A stretch of 64,000 nucleotides of DNA from Aphrocallistes beatrix (taxonomy: Eukaryota > Porifera > Hexactinellida > Sceptrulophora > Aphrocallistidae). The translations under genes and the position numbers were made by a program. The stretch is taken from positions 2,666,001 to 2,730,000 of the forward strand of contig OY725497.1 in NCBI GenBank assembly GCA_963281255.1, given 5' to 3'. Shown here piece by piece: positions 29,374 to 39,910 of this stretch; positions within the stretch are counted from its first letter, which is position 1, and every line of letters begins with the position of its first letter. Under the pieces are notes generated by a model. It saw only the letters and a list, made by a program, of their open reading frames with translations. It was not told the DNA's origin and did not search any database.

Positions 29374-29752
29374 TACTGTACAAGTGTAATTACCCTTGTA
29401 CTTGTAGAATGCGAATAAGTTGGAAATTAATCTTGACAATGCAATACTTGGCGGGGAACATATACGTGTATATATACACCGTATATCTTTGAACAGTACA
29501 GGGAGCGATTATCAATGTTTAGCCCCATTCACCATCTGATAAAAAATTAAAATTTAAGACTTAAGATACTATTCAACAAATTTGAGCGCACGAGTGATTG
29601 GATAAATGGAAAGAGTGAACCACTTTAATATATAGCTTCAATGAACATTGGTATTATTATAAGGTTGGGAAGATTACAAATAACCTGTCTTAAACATGTA
29701 GAACCATGGGTAAAAAGAAAATCTAATTACGCATGGAAGAAAATATTTCACA
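29374..29752. other. intergenic, 3' side of INTS6
   Basis: AT-rich, probably the INTS6 3' untranslated region. No other feature was recognised. Confidence 0.3.
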
Positions 29753-32284
29753 CTAATTATGATAGATCCGTTTTCTCCAATCCTCCAGTAATTCAATGAG
29801 GTTCCGCTTCTTAAATCGAGTCGCCCAATCTATCGCCTCCTGAACTAAGATCAGCTTTTGCTCAACTTCTGATAAATTCTCTAATATGCGAAACAAGTTG
29901 TCATAGTTTTTTCCAGATTTTCTTATTTCACTTCGAATATTATCTTTAGCATTATTTAATTGTTTGAGCTTAGTTAGCCCAAACTTTAAACTTTCGCAAA
30001 CCATCGTTTCTGTTTTATAACGTTTAGACTGGGTGTTGGAGAAAGTAGTGGGACGCGGCCTCTTAATATTGACACAATTAGGAAGGAGATTTTTAGAATC
30101 CAACAAGATACTCGATGATTCATTCCTACTGCTGATGAATTGTTCAGAGGGGCTGGGGGTTTCATTAACTAATGATGAACTTTGTATTGGTGCAAAATGG
30201 TTACTATTATATGCGTCCTGGTGATCTTCACCCTGATCAGATTCCATGTCCTCTCTAATACCGTGTGGTGATAGGGTGTGTGTGATAGTTAATTCAGGGA
30301 TAGGAGAGAAGGGAGTAGTGGTGTGAGAATCTGTAGAACTGATAGAATTCGGATGTTTTTGTCTAGTTTCTATCCAAAGCATCTGTTTTTCGTATTGTGA
30401 AAAAGGTGGTGGTGTCATTGATCTTGGAGGGGTGTTAGGAGAGGGTGGTTTTATCTTGTGCTTCGATTTAATCTTTCTATCTGTGGGAGCTTTGAACCCG
30501 TATCTGTCTTCAATGTCCTCATCAGTTTCATCTACAATTGTGCTCTTAGTTGAAATGTCTAATAGCTTGTAAGGATTCGCAAAAAGCTGAGTTCGGGAAA
30601 GCCCGATGTCAATCTCTCTCAGCGGGGGAACTTTGCTCAGATATTCTTGGTAATTCCCCATTTGTGCTATCGGGATGGAGTTGTCTCTTAGACGATTTGT
30701 CTGTTGGATTGAGGGGCGGGGCGTGTGTAATAGGCCACGAAATTTCTTGAGTTTGTCGATGCTGGTTGCTTTCGATCGAACGATATTTGAACGAAATGAT
30801 TTGGACTGAGTGTTGGGAAGATGATTCGTGTCCTTCTGAGTGATTGAGGGATAGACTTTCTTGCTCTCTATTTCAGATTGACGCTTGATCTTTTTGAGAT
30901 AAGCGCTAATGTTATAGCTAGGATTACCATCAAACGTGTTCGGAATCAAGGTAGGGGTTCCGAACGCTCTGAGGGAGTTCTTAAGTGGTTGAATGTAATA
31001 CGGTGGAATAGAGTGGAGGTATTTGTTGAATTCTTGTGTCCATTGAGAAGTTGGGCGAAAGTTTTGCTTACTGAGTTCGTCAAGTAGAGGGATTATTACT
31101 GGGTAGTCGTAAGGCATAACAAACAGATTAACATGTTTACCGGCACTACTGGCTCTCAGGTATCCAAACGCGCGAGGAGCCCCCTCTCTAGCCCCGCTGT
31201 TCATGATATAGCACTGCCAGGAAGAGGCATGAGTACTCTTCTTGCTCAAAATGTGCTGTGTGAGAGGTGAGGGTTCTAACTCGTACTTGTCAAATGGGAA
31301 ATTCTCTATAAGAAGAGGGTGTGAATCCTTAGTTTCTATGCAAATGGTGGGGTGCGCACTCCTCGGAGGAAGTTGGTTGCTGTTAGCATCGGGCCAAAAC
31401 TCCTCCGGAATAGGCCAATGTCCATTGAATTGTCCTGTCTTGTTGTTAGCTTTCACATACACCAATTTCTTATTGCACATCATACTTGAGATGTAATTAG
31501 CGTCGGAAGTGTTCGAATCGGATGATCTCTCGCTACGATTGTTTCCGCGAATAGGTTCTCGTAGACATTCAAAGTTGACAACAACCCCTGTTTGAATTTT
31601 GGAAGAGATTGACTCAAGGCAATGAGTAAGAGATTTAGAAGATGTCACTATGTAAGATTTTCCTCCAGTCGCTTCACATAACGTGCTTATTTCTGGATGC
31701 GAGTCCAGTCCTTGAATTGGATTGAAAATTGATTGGCTAGAGGGTGTAATGCCTGGAATACGTAAGACAGCCGAAAATAATCTCTGATCCCATCTGAAAG
31801 GCTCTTTCGTGAGCTCTGCTCCTTCGTACCCGCTGTTGGGAAGTGTAAGAACGGATTCTATCCCTGACAAACCAGTGAAAGAGCACCCGTCTGTCAGCAA
31901 GATTACACAGGCTGGTTCTATGTAGAATGGATTCCTGCCCATCCCATAGTTATCTGTAGCAGATTGGAGCCTCGGGATGTTTAGGAAATCAAAACACTCC
32001 CTTAGAGAACTACCCAAAGTAGAGAGTGAATTCCCTCTCAAATTCTTCAACTCGGCAGAGAATGTAGCATGATTCTCTTTCCATCCAGACTTAATACAAT
32101 AAGGTCGCTCATCGAAGTTGACTAATATATACCTATCATGACGCCCAGAATTATCTCTGTTTCTGATTTTGATAAAACTCTCAACAGCATTCTTCGCTAT
32201 ATCTAACAGCGATGTACCCTGGTAAGATAGTTGGTTCATCGATGAACTCGTATCCACCAAAAATACAATTACCTGCACAACCAT
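29753..32284 (-). CDS. INTS6: Integrator complex subunit 6
   Basis: INTS6 belongs to the nuclear Integrator complex, which cleaves snRNA and paused RNA polymerase II transcripts, and it helps recruit the PP2A phosphatase. The von Willebrand A domain starts at once: 'VFLVDTSSSMNQ' supplies the MIDAS-type D-x-S-x-S. It is followed by 'FIKIRNRD', 'DRYILVNFDE', 'GWKENHATF' and 'TLGSSLRECFDFLN', close to the vertebrate wording. The middle (about 480-740) is polar, Pro/Ser-rich and low in conservation. The C-terminal ~70 residues ('KDNIRSEIRKSGKNYDNLF' ... 'ATRFKKRNLIELLEDW') match the INTS6/SAGE1/DDX26 C-terminal domain. The frame stays open to an upstream Met at 32371. I chose the Met at 32284 because family members begin a few residues before the vWA strand, giving 843 residues. 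No intron is seen. Confidence 0.93.
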   Translation of the reverse strand: MVVQVIVFLVDTSSSMNQLSYQGTSLLDIAKNAVESFIKIRNRDNSGRHDRYILVNFDERPYCIKSGWKENHATFSAELKNLRGNSLSTLGSSLRECFDFLNIPRLQSATDNYGMGRNPFYIEPACVILLTDGCSFTGLSGIESVLTLPNSGYEGAELTKEPFRWDQRLFSAVLRIPGITPSSQSIFNPIQGLDSHPEISTLCEATGGKSYIVTSSKSLTHCLESISSKIQTGVVVNFECLREPIRGNNRSERSSDSNTSDANYISSMMCNKKLVYVKANNKTGQFNGHWPIPEEFWPDANSNQLPPRSAHPTICIETKDSHPLLIENFPFDKYELEPSPLTQHILSKKSTHASSWQCYIMNSGAREGAPRAFGYLRASSAGKHVNLFVMPYDYPVIIPLLDELSKQNFRPTSQWTQEFNKYLHSIPPYYIQPLKNSLRAFGTPTLIPNTFDGNPSYNISAYLKKIKRQSEIESKKVYPSITQKDTNHLPNTQSKSFRSNIVRSKATSIDKLKKFRGLLHTPRPSIQQTNRLRDNSIPIAQMGNYQEYLSKVPPLREIDIGLSRTQLFANPYKLLDISTKSTIVDETDEDIEDRYGFKAPTDRKIKSKHKIKPPSPNTPPRSMTPPPFSQYEKQMLWIETRQKHPNSISSTDSHTTTPFSPIPELTITHTLSPHGIREDMESDQGEDHQDAYNSNHFAPIQSSSLVNETPSPSEQFISSRNESSSILLDSKNLLPNCVNIKRPRPTTFSNTQSKRYKTETMVCESLKFGLTKLKQLNNAKDNIRSEIRKSGKNYDNLFRILENLSEVEQKLILVQEAIDWATRFKKRNLIELLEDWRKRIYHN

Positions 32285-33530
32285 CGTCCTATTCAATCCC
32301 TTGAACCATATATAGCTATCTGATGAATGACTCAAATAATAGGATAAAACAGCGGTTATTCCAATTCGCAAAATTAACAGAGTATTAATTAAATAACAAC
32401 TAAATCTTCTTTAATTTTATCATAATTAAAAGTGGTATGGAACCCTACACAAGTGATCATTAGCTAATCCACATAGGTTTAATCCACAATAAGAAAAATT
32501 GATAATGACGTCATCATCCATGATAGTACGCATTTTCAAACAACATGGAATAATAACGTTACAAATATAAGTGTATCCATAGGTCCGAATAAACGACCCC
32601 CCCCCCCCCCCCACTAATTCCAAGCCACTCACAAAATATGCGCCAAAAATCAGCACTCTGCGACTGCCAGTTTATTCACCGCAATTATTTATATACAGTC
32701 GACTCCGCTTAATAGGGCCACTGTTGAATCAGGACACTTTTGGCAGGACCAGAATTACTCTCACACATAGAAGCTAATACAAAATAGTTTCGGTTAATAG
32801 CGTTTTCCGCTTAATCGGGCCAAAATAAGCGGAGTCGACTGTATGCATACAGTGGAAGTGGAACCTGCTATAACTAATTACCACGAAAGACGTTACTAAA
32901 TCAATAAAAACACTGGGGTTAAGTCAGGGCTCTCAAACTGCGAGGGCTCGAAATCGTGAGATTTCGTAAATCTCACGATCCCGTCGTGAGACATTCTTTG
33001 TACGACACAATCGTATTACAGGACTCAACCTGAGAGAGTTCGCAAATCGTGAGATTTGATAGAAGCGTCGTGAGATTTAGGGGGTCTGTCGTGAGATCGT
33101 GACATTTTACCCAGTTCGATTGCGGGGAATTTGAGATTCCTGACGTAAATCCGATATTAATATTTATGTATTATTAAGTAATTAGTCTTTTAAGCGTTAG
33201 TTCAGGACTGGGATGTTCTTGCTGCCTAATACCTCGAATACGATACTTGATGCTGAAAAACGCGAATTGTCGAGGAATAGGTTGTGAACGGCAACTTGAC
33301 ACAAAATACTTGTATTTTTCGGAATCAGAATCGGTAAATCAGCGTACGGTGAAGGTTGCTATACTAGTATAAAACGAGTATACAGTATATTAATAAATCC
33401 CGACAATGACCTGGGATCCATTCTATTTATAGCATGAACCCTGTATTTCTAAGGTTTCCCCGTCCAAAAAGACTTAACCGGAAATTAGTTAGCAAAATCC
33501 ATAGTCAATGATGAAAATTATATATGTATA
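32285..33530. other. intergenic, 5' side of INTS6, with small repeats
   Basis: This contains a run of C (32598-32612), a pogo-like MITE (32696-32841) and a repeat rich in 'CGTGAGAT' words (about 32935-33115) that may be a hAT-like remnant. A piece shared with 10.1 kb lies at about 33411-33500 ('CATTCTATTTATAGC', 'CTTAACCGGAAAT'). No gene is supported. Confidence 0.4.
32696..32841. mobile_element. 146-bp pogo-like MITE
   Basis: It begins CAGTCGACTCCGCTTAATAG and ends 'AAGCGGAGTCGACTG', flanked by TA on each side. A relative lies at 34806-34966. Confidence 0.85.
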
Positions 33531-33587
33531 TACTTACTATTAAAACTCAATTAATGTGTGGATATATATTTATAAAAAACTACCAGG

Positions 33588-34620
33588 CAGGGCCGGATCA
33601 TGGGTTTATGGACCTATAGGCTGGGTAGAAATTAGGGGCCCAAAAAAAACAAAAAAAAAACAAAAGCAACGAGAACAGTCGCTACAAGAGGCCAAACTGA
33701 TAAAGTGGGAGTCTGGTGAAAGAATAGTACGTAGCAAGAAGTCGATTGAACGAGATGAGCGTATACTGTTACTTGTTGGAGATTATGAGAATCGGGATAT
33801 AACAACATACGTATCTTAGGCGAATCACATACAATTTTGATTTTTGACTACTACTATAGTTTTGACTACTTCCTCACATACCTATTTCATTATTAATTAA
33901 ACCTTATTTATCCTCATGAATGAATATAAGCCGAATAACATGGGACGACGAAATTTCCGGGACGAAAATTCCGGGGACGAAATTTCCAGGGACGAAATTT
34001 CCGTTTACCCTTAGGACTACCTCATCAAAGTTAACTAAAATCCGAAATTTTGAATACTGACTTCTGGCTATTTTTTCAACATTTTTATCCCGCTTTTAGG
34101 GTTGATACTCCATCAATGTATTCTCAATTACCATATATTTTATTTGAAATATTAAAAACATAGGGCTGCTAATCGATTTTTGGAGGTATTTCATTTTTAA
34201 TCTATCCAAATTTGAGCATCTTTCCCAATAGGTAATGTAATCCAGCAACACTAGACAGTATAGAGAGAATTGATTTTGTGTAAGGATAAGACTACTGGAC
34301 AAGGACTGTCTTTCCTGCTTGAAGATATAGTTCCAATAATGTTACCAACACATTTTTCTGATGTGAATGTTAAGTAACATTATTAGAACTATACCTTCAA
34401 GCAGGAAAGATAGTCATTGTCAGTAGTCATCCTTACACAATCAATTCTTTCTAGACAGTCTAGTTTATAGGAAATAACTAATGGAATTGTAAGAAAGGAA
34501 GAATAATTATCACTTTGATTGATCTAAATTGAATCAATTACAATTAAAAAATTACGATGATCATATTTTTCGGGGCCCCTAGGCTGCAGCCTACTTAGCC
34601 TATTGGGTGATCCGGCCCTG
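33588..34620. mobile_element. hAT element with 8-bp target duplication CTACCAGG
   Basis: The ends CAGGGCCGGATCA and TGATCCGGCCCTG are perfectly inverted. CTACCAGG is present at 33580-33587 and again at 34621-34628. The interior is non-coding. It has short GGGACGAAATTTCC tandem units at about 33944-34006 and a foldback at 34251-34463. The Lys/Arg-rich frame across the left end has no known domain. Confidence 0.9.
34251..34463. repeat. 213-bp foldback inside the hAT element
   Basis: The inverted arms of about 95 bp include 'CTTTCCTGCTTGAAGATATA' (34310-34329) and the complement near 34392-34411. The spacer is about 25 bp. Confidence 0.85.
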
Positions 34621-34805
34621 CTACCAGGCAGAGAAAGCTCATTTTTGGCATGTTGAGTCTTTTGGGTATGGCTTCACCAAGTTCTGACCTCAGACGAAAA
34701 TGTCGAAAATGTCGAAACCGTCATGGAATTATGACAACATATCACCTTTTTTATAATTAGAAAATTTCGACTATAACTCAGCAATTTTAGGTGATAGGAG
34801 GCTAT

Positions 34806-34966
34806 CACGTATTCGACTCCGCTCAATAGGGTCACTGTTTAATCGGGTCAACCGCTTAATCGGGCCACTTTTGACAGGACCGGAATAGTTCTCACGCATA
34901 GAAGCTAATACAAGCTAAGCCAAAATGTCCTCTGACCGATGTGACCCTATTAAGCGGAGTCGACTG
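34806..34966. mobile_element. pogo-like MITE, left end eroded
   Basis: 'TCGACTCCGCTCAATAGG' on the left and 'TAAGCGGAGTCGACTG' on the right are inverted. Internal copies of 'CGCTTAATCGGGCCAC' match the element at 32696-32841. It separates Helitron copies 7 and 8. Confidence 0.7.
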
Positions 34967-35464
34967 TATATCTCTGTAACGAACTGATTGAAGAACTGCC
35001 TGGCACAGAAAGCTGATTTTTGGCATGTTGGAGTCTTTTGGCTATGGCTCCAGTAAGCTCTGAGCTCAGAAGAAAATGTCGACTCATCATGGAATTGCGA
35101 CGTCATTGTGTCACCTTTTTTATAATTAGATATTTCAGTTTTTCGACCATAACTCAGCCATTTCAAGTAATAGAAGGCTGAAATTTTAATATAATGTGTA
35201 TATTAATATACCTCAAATATGATACAACTCTCAAAAAAAGATGACTCATCACTCTGTTATGACGTCATAATTATGCATTAAAATTTTAAAATTGACAAAT
35301 TTAGTGATTTTTCGAGTGATATCGATTATAACAGTGAGACAGACGTATTTAGAGATGTTATCTACCTTTTAATTAATCAATGTGAGCCTAGGCGCCCAAA
35401 GGACGCCTCTGGTGGACACAAATTGTTCGCCAGCCGCGCAGCGCAAGCAAGCGAAACGCGCTTG
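34967..35464 (+). mobile_element. Helitron family A, copy 8
   Basis: The core runs from TCTGTAACGAACTGATTG to the end CGAAACGCGCTTG. One CRE-like site is mutated (CGACGTCA), the other intact. The 3' hairpin has drifted (GGTGGACAC / TTGTTCGCC), marking an older copy. The 5' terminus is absent. Confidence 0.75.
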
Positions 35465-35502
35465 AATCCAAAAATCCAATATAGTATTTCGGCACTATAA
35501 AT

Positions 35503-35560
35503 CAGGGGTGGCGCCAGGAATTCCCTGACGGGGAGCTCTAGCCTCCCGGCGCCACCCCTG
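35503..35560. mobile_element. 58-bp hAT remnant
   Basis: CAGGGGTGGCGCCAGG and 'CCGGCGCCACCCCTG' face each other with only ~27 bp between them. They are flanked by CTATAAAT and CTTTAAAT, a target duplication with one mismatch. Confidence 0.7.
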
Positions 35561-35776
35561 CTTTAAATCAAACTAGGAACTAGCCAATATTTCAACTAGC
35601 CTCTCGTAAAGATCAAATAAACTAGACACAACAAAATTGAACAGATCCTAGTTATTAAATATCATTAAGAAGAGGGGAATTTCGAGAAATATTACTTAAG
35701 TATAATTCTTTATTTTTAAAGAACAAAAATGATATGATAAAAGACAAATGTGAAGACGGATTGCCGATGTTTTCAC

Positions 35777-38700
35777 CTAAAGATAAGCATGATCAAGAGA
35801 CGGCGAGGAAGGGGAAGATAAGTCGATTAAATTCTGTCTTTGCAATTGTTTCATAAGAATGAGTAGGGAGTCTAATTCTCGTTTAAAATCCTCTATCTCC
35901 AAATCTTTCTGTGCCAATATGGATTTAATTTCGTTCTCTCTCTTGCAATAGTCCTTCTGGTGAAAAGCAGAATTCTGTGCAGCAGACGATCTGATTATCT
36001 TGTCCTGCTCTTTCAGTCTACTCTCTAGTTCAGTGACCGTCCGCTTCAGGGTGGCGAAATGGTGCATTTCAGGTCGCTGCTGCTGCTTTGCATCGACTAA
36101 TTCATCTGACAAGAGCTGTATTTTTTGCTTTAATTGTTTTTCGCCATCGATTATCTGTTCGTAGCTGTAAACTTTGGTACGATATTCCTCCAATCTGTCC
36201 TCTAGCCAAGATATCTTTAGTTTAAGAGATGTGTTATCGCTGGTAAGTTGGGCACCTTGACTATCCGAGTATTGGACAGCATGATACACTTTCAGTGCAT
36301 TTAGATTTTGTTTGTGCTTTTTGAGTTCTCGCTCAAGTTCTAGTCGATGTGTTTCTCCTGCTGAAGATAATTCCTGGGTGTGTCTGGATTTCTCATCCTC
36401 CAGTTGTACATGAAATAAAGAAATTTGTGATCTCAATTTCTCTATCTCCCTGTTAAGATTCTCATTGTTCAATTCTTGCTGTGAAGGAGTATGATCTGTC
36501 TTATAATTAGCATCTCTCAGCTGGGCAATTTCTGTTTCTAGAGAATTACAATAATCCAGCAATTTTGTCTTTTCTCCACAGTCTTGAACTCCTGAGCTCT
36601 TCACAGGAGGAAATGATTTCTGTCTGTAAGTGGCAATAAGAGCTTTTAGCTGTTTGTTGTCCTGAGCGAATTGGTCCAGTTGAGCAGTGAGCTCCTGCTC
36701 CCTCACTACAGAGCCCTGCCTAACGCTCTCTACCTCCCGCAGCAGACTCTGTACGGTAGCGTGTGGATGGCTTTTGCGCTGCTGTTCCCTTTGAAGCGCT
36801 GATAATTTGTAATTTTGTGTTTTTAGCTTTTCGTTGTAACTTGTTTCCAAATTTTGTAATTTTAGCTTGAAAGAGCTGAGTTTCATCTCACAATCGTTTT
36901 CTTTATCTGCTAATGCCTTACTCAAACGTGCTATTTCTATTTCGCTGTTTCTCTGATTACCTGTGAGTCCTGAATCTTTTAAATCAGATGTTGGAATGAG
37001 AGGCTCAGAATTAGACTGTGCTTCAGGTAGCTGATCTCTAAAATTAGAGTTCTGCTTTTCTAATTCCTTTATTCTGTGTGAATGTATGCTGCTATTCGCT
37101 GCAGAGTGCTTCCTGTCAGGTGACCTGATGAGTGAGAACTCCCTCTCCAATTCGTTATTCCTTGCTTGTAATTTGCACACTTTAGCTAAGTCTTTCTCCA
37201 TCAACTTTTGATTGTCACTGTACCATTTGAGCTTCTTCCTCAGATCGATTAATTCATCTTCATATTTAGACTTGATCAGCTGAACTTTTTCTTCTTGCGC
37301 TTCGGTATTATCATCAGATTTATTTCGAAGCAATTGCTTCAAGTCGCTAATTTCCGTTTTTTGTTCAGAAATCTGCTGCATGGACACTTTTTGCTGTCTC
37401 TCAAGTTCCTTCATTTTATTCTGTTCTTTTTCAATGATTTTCTCTAAATAGTCAATTTCTTCATATCGATCTGCGGATATTGGATCCCTTAACCCCCTAC
37501 TATTATTCTCGGGAGGGAGACCTAGTTGAGACTTTAGATTATAGATTTGGTTGTTAAGTATTTGAGTTTCCTTGTGAAAACGGTTTTCAATAGATTTCTT
37601 TTCTTCTTTGACCCTTTTTAATTCGTTGTATATTTTCTCATTTTCCCTTTGGTAACTTTGAATTAATTCATCTTGGTCTGTTAAGGATTTCCTCAATTCA
37701 AGTTCTCTCTTGCTTTCACCAACAGACTCAATTATATGGTCGAAACTGGCCAGTCGCTCGATTCTAGCATTAGCGGAGAGGAGTTGTATTTGAACTCGCT
37801 CCAAATCTTCTTCCAAATATTTCGAATTGTTTTTCTGTTCACTTAATTCTCTTTGTTTTTTAATCAAGTTTTCATTTACTAATTGCAACTCAGAGATTAG
37901 CCTGACTGACGTATTTCTCTCTCTACAAAGTTCCTCTTCCAATTCAGAATTTAGTATTTTCAGTCTATCTTCTCTCAGTCCTTCTCCTACCTGACTGACT
38001 CGACTTGCTTCATCCAAGAAGCTAACCTTCTTACTCGGTGCGATCTTAACTTTCTCTTCAGGTTGGTCAACGTTTTGGGTTTCGTTCGATTCCGATTGTG
38101 ATCCTGTACCTGCACACACTGGAACTATTTTTCGAGGCGTCTTAGCTAAGCATGGGATTCTGGATTTCCTAGCTTTGTTCTTTTGGATAATCAGTTTCGC
38201 TACAGATTTAACTTCTTTGTTCGCAAAAGCTTGTACTTTCTCTGATAATGATGGTGTCTTAGAAATTGAAATTTCAGGAAAGTTATTTTCAATTGGCTGG
38301 AGGTTACGGTGTAGCTCCGGATTAAAGGCTTTTAAGTTGGAATCGGAACTCTTGTTTGTTGAAATATTATGACTGTCATAATCAAGATGAGAGGGAGAAA
38401 AATCAGTTCGGGATAGTGTGCATTCCACATCAGACTTATCAGAAGACTCAAAATCTTTAGAGTCTTCCGTAATTTCACTAACAGGATCTAATCGTTTAGA
38501 TATACACTGCGGCCTCCCACTGCTGCTAAGCATATCTAAGTTTGAGCTTGAATCACAGCCTGATTCTGTCTCTTCTTTGAGAGAATTCTCAGATAAACTA
38601 TCAAAGTCATGACTATAATGGCCATCCTCCTCATCCAATTCTGTATTTGCTAGCCTATTAGCACTGAGATGTATATTGTTAACAACAGAAGATAGGGGAA

Positions 38701-39379
38701 GGCCGATAATTCCTTGTTCACTGATCTGTAGTTCAACTATTTCAGATCTAGAGCACTCTTCTTTCGATGGATTCAACTCGCGTTGAAAACTCTGGCATTC
38801 TATTTCTTGCAATGTCTCAAGCCCGAAATGGGAATGAGAGAGACTGAGAGAATGGACAGTTCTCTCGCCTACTTCCTCAGTATCCAGTTCGCTGAAGGTA
38901 TCAGTAAAATCCCCGCCTTCCCCTCCAAAGCTAGAGGGAATAGTAAGCTTAGATTTGTAGGAATGCCGTGTCTGAGAGGTCAAAGTCAAGTTAACACCAT
39001 GTTTCGAACTCTCGAGATCAGGCTCTGATTCATAGGGAGGATCAAGATTCCATAGAACTGAGTGTGCATTTGCAGATGCTTGTCTATCTCGAGCACTGTA
39101 TGATAAAGTACTGGAGAAAGGCATAGTATATGCCCCGTTTGAATGAGCAGTGCTCTCTTCATGCTGACTGTCATCACTCTGAATCGAAGGGGATAAGGAA
39201 TAGAGTTGAGATGCGCGGCTGGGCGAGATCTGTTGAGTCGAAGTTTCAATATCGGGATGCTTGAATCGTTCTTTCACTGAGTTAAGATGTATCGAGTTAT
39301 CAGTTAAAGAAGCTTCCAGAAATTTTCTGAATTCCTCGCTGTTTTCAAGATTTATGCTACCCGATTCTATATCGTTCAT
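35777..39379 (-). CDS. large coiled-coil protein, CEP162-like
   Basis: The single exon encodes 1,200 residues. The N-terminal 420 are acidic and Ser-rich, opening 'SEEFRKFLEASLTDNS', with a basic patch 'KNKARKSRIPCLAKTPRK' near 395-415. From about 455 to the end it is almost continuous heptad coiled coil. The last segment ('ILAQKDLEIEDFKRELDSLL' then 'LMKQLQRQ') resembles the C-terminus of the centriolar/transition-zone protein CEP162, as does the N-terminal 'FLEASL' block. CEP162 binds microtubules and helps assemble the cilium base. Coiled coils attract false similarity, so other centrosomal proteins remain possible and no symbol is assigned. I see no catalytic domain, signal peptide or membrane segment. 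Confidence 0.55.
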   Translation of the reverse strand: MNDIESGSINLENSEEFRKFLEASLTDNSIHLNSVKERFKHPDIETSTQQISPSRASQLYSLSPSIQSDDSQHEESTAHSNGAYTMPFSSTLSYSARDRQASANAHSVLWNLDPPYESEPDLESSKHGVNLTLTSQTRHSYKSKLTIPSSFGGEGGDFTDTFSELDTEEVGERTVHSLSLSHSHFGLETLQEIECQSFQRELNPSKEECSRSEIVELQISEQGIIGLPLSSVVNNIHLSANRLANTELDEEDGHYSHDFDSLSENSLKEETESGCDSSSNLDMLSSSGRPQCISKRLDPVSEITEDSKDFESSDKSDVECTLSRTDFSPSHLDYDSHNISTNKSSDSNLKAFNPELHRNLQPIENNFPEISISKTPSLSEKVQAFANKEVKSVAKLIIQKNKARKSRIPCLAKTPRKIVPVCAGTGSQSESNETQNVDQPEEKVKIAPSKKVSFLDEASRVSQVGEGLREDRLKILNSELEEELCRERNTSVRLISELQLVNENLIKKQRELSEQKNNSKYLEEDLERVQIQLLSANARIERLASFDHIIESVGESKRELELRKSLTDQDELIQSYQRENEKIYNELKRVKEEKKSIENRFHKETQILNNQIYNLKSQLGLPPENNSRGLRDPISADRYEEIDYLEKIIEKEQNKMKELERQQKVSMQQISEQKTEISDLKQLLRNKSDDNTEAQEEKVQLIKSKYEDELIDLRKKLKWYSDNQKLMEKDLAKVCKLQARNNELEREFSLIRSPDRKHSAANSSIHSHRIKELEKQNSNFRDQLPEAQSNSEPLIPTSDLKDSGLTGNQRNSEIEIARLSKALADKENDCEMKLSSFKLKLQNLETSYNEKLKTQNYKLSALQREQQRKSHPHATVQSLLREVESVRQGSVVREQELTAQLDQFAQDNKQLKALIATYRQKSFPPVKSSGVQDCGEKTKLLDYCNSLETEIAQLRDANYKTDHTPSQQELNNENLNREIEKLRSQISLFHVQLEDEKSRHTQELSSAGETHRLELERELKKHKQNLNALKVYHAVQYSDSQGAQLTSDNTSLKLKISWLEDRLEEYRTKVYSYEQIIDGEKQLKQKIQLLSDELVDAKQQQRPEMHHFATLKRTVTELESRLKEQDKIIRSSAAQNSAFHQKDYCKRENEIKSILAQKDLEIEDFKRELDSLLILMKQLQRQNLIDLSSPSSPSLDHAYL

Positions 39380-39457
39380 TTCACTGATCGATCATATCTA
39401 AGTATGACAAATATGAGTTAAATAATTACTTTGGACTTATTAAACCTCACTGGTAGG

Positions 39458-39902
39458 TAGGGCATTAGGATCTTTCGATCCATGATCGAAAGATTCGGAT
39501 CGCGATCTTTTTTTTGAGGATCGAGATCGGATTGATGATCCTTTTTAAAAGTAGGATCGGATCGAAACTTTTACTGAATTCGATCCGATCCTTTTTCTTT
39601 TTAATCCCCAAGTTGGAGGTGAAAGTGTTGAACTTTATGTTGATTAAATATATTTAAAAAAATGTGTTTTATGGTTTGAATATTAACTTAAGTTTTAAGT
39701 ACGCCCCAGGCTGCCGCAGACGGACATTGCACGCCGTCCATGCCATAAAGCATCTCCTTCCAGGAGCTGTACTAAAAATGAAGGTCTTCTGACTATTATT
39801 GAAAGGATCTTTTTGGGGATCGTGATCGGATCGAAGATCCTTTTATAAGTTAGGATCGGGATCTGGATCTAGATCCTTTTTTGAGGATCGACTAATGCCC
39901 TA
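39458..39902. mobile_element. hAT MITE with GGATC-rich ends and 8-bp target duplication
   Basis: The ends TAGGGCATTAG and CTAATGCCCTA are perfect inverts. CTGGTAGG occurs at 39450-39457 and 39903-39910. Subterminal blocks are dense in GATCGGATC and AGGATC words in both arms. The middle (about 39610-39790) is unrelated and non-coding. Confidence 0.92.
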
Positions 39903-39910
39903 CTGGTAGG

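Larger units (their letters stand above)
33531..34805 (+). mobile_element. Helitron family A, copy 7, split by a hAT element
   Basis: A degenerate 5' terminus (TTACTATTAAAACTCAATTA) and AT-rich tail run to the core at CTACCAGG, where the hAT at 33588-34620 is inserted. The core resumes at 34621 (CTACCAGGCAGAGAAAGC) and stops at about 34805, where pogo-like sequence begins. The 3' end is lost. Confidence 0.7.
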
